5,763 bases of DNA, taken from contig USIX01000149.1 of the NCBI GenBank assembly GCA_900554895.1, positions 1 to 5,763 of the forward strand. Direction: 5' to 3'. Positions 5,699 through 5,763 of the stretch are shown here, piece by piece; the stretch's first letter is position 1; every line of letters begins with the position of its first letter. The DNA is from an uncultured Megamonas sp. Its GTDB lineage: Bacteria; Bacillota; Negativicutes; Selenomonadales; Selenomonadaceae. The position numbers and the translations under genes were made by a program. The notes beneath the pieces were generated by a model, which was given only the letters and a program-made list of their open reading frames with translations, did no database searches and was not told the origin of the DNA.

Positions 5699-5726
5699 TT
5701 GACTATTCTAAAAAATAGTATATAAT
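5699..5726 (+). promoter_or_regulatory. Near-consensus promoter for a gene to the right of the window
   Basis: TTGACT (5699-5704) and TATAAT (5721-5726) are 16 bases apart, five of six and six of six matches to the sigma-70/sigma-A consensus. Transcription would start near 5733 and run rightward, so a divergently oriented gene probably begins just beyond the window. No start codon with a ribosome site is seen before the window ends. Confidence 0.65.
5702..5719. promoter_or_regulatory. Dyad between -35 and -10, possible operator
   Basis: ACTATT (5702-5707) and AATAGT (5714-5719) form a perfect 6-bp inverted repeat with a 6-base centre. It overlaps the last three bases of the -35 box and fills the spacer of the strong plus-strand promoter, a position where a dimeric repressor would block RNA polymerase. 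I do not recognise the site as belonging to a named regulator. Confidence 0.35.
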
Positions 5727-5763
5727 ATTAATTAATAATAATTATTGTTTATTCGGATTAGAT

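Overview
The window looks like a stretch of chromosome from an anaerobic, low-to-mid-GC bacterium, most likely a member of the Bacillota (Firmicutes). Three things point there: Shine-Dalgarno sites of the AGGAGG type before most genes, sigma-70-type promoters with TTGACA/TATAAT-like hexamers, and a ferredoxin-dependent 2-oxoacid oxidoreductase, which is typical of anaerobes. Negativicutes would fit, but that is a guess from overall impression; nothing here fixes the genus.

Left part (1-2785, plus strand). The first 70 bases look like the last 23 codons of a gene that lies mostly outside the window. About 395 very AT-rich bases without a convincing gene follow. They hold a perfect 13-bp inverted repeat, traces of a possible decayed reading frame and a candidate promoter. 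Next comes a two-gene type II restriction-modification system: a C5-cytosine DNA methyltransferase (466-1704) and, 25 bases downstream, a PD-(D/E)XK-type protein that I take to be its restriction endonuclease (1730-2785). Sampled 60-base lines of these two genes are about 22-42% G+C, against 45-58% in lines of the genes to the right, so the pair is probably horizontally acquired. I see no separate controller (C) protein, Vsr nuclease, integrase or transposase.

Middle (2787-2826). A hairpin with a T-run on both strands separates two convergent transcription units and probably terminates both.

Right part (2830-5514, minus strand). A compact korD-korA-korB-korC operon encodes a four-subunit 2-oxoacid:ferredoxin oxidoreductase, most likely the 2-oxoglutarate enzyme. 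KorD is an 8-Fe ferredoxin-like subunit. KorA carries the pyrimidine-binding and C-terminal domains. KorB binds thiamine diphosphate and an Fe-S cluster. KorC is the gamma subunit. The genes overlap by 1, 1 and 4 bases, so translation is probably coupled and the subunits made in balance. Together they would interconvert 2-oxoglutarate + CoA and succinyl-CoA + CO2 with ferredoxin as electron carrier.

Far right (5515-5763). This is a divergent regulatory region. A candidate kor promoter on the minus strand has tandem GTGTAAA repeats over its -35 box. A near-consensus plus-strand promoter points out of the window and carries a 6-bp dyad between its -35 and -10 boxes.

I found no RNA gene, CRISPR array or insertion sequence. 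The system most worth a second look is the restriction-modification pair, whose nuclease I cannot assign to a named specificity.
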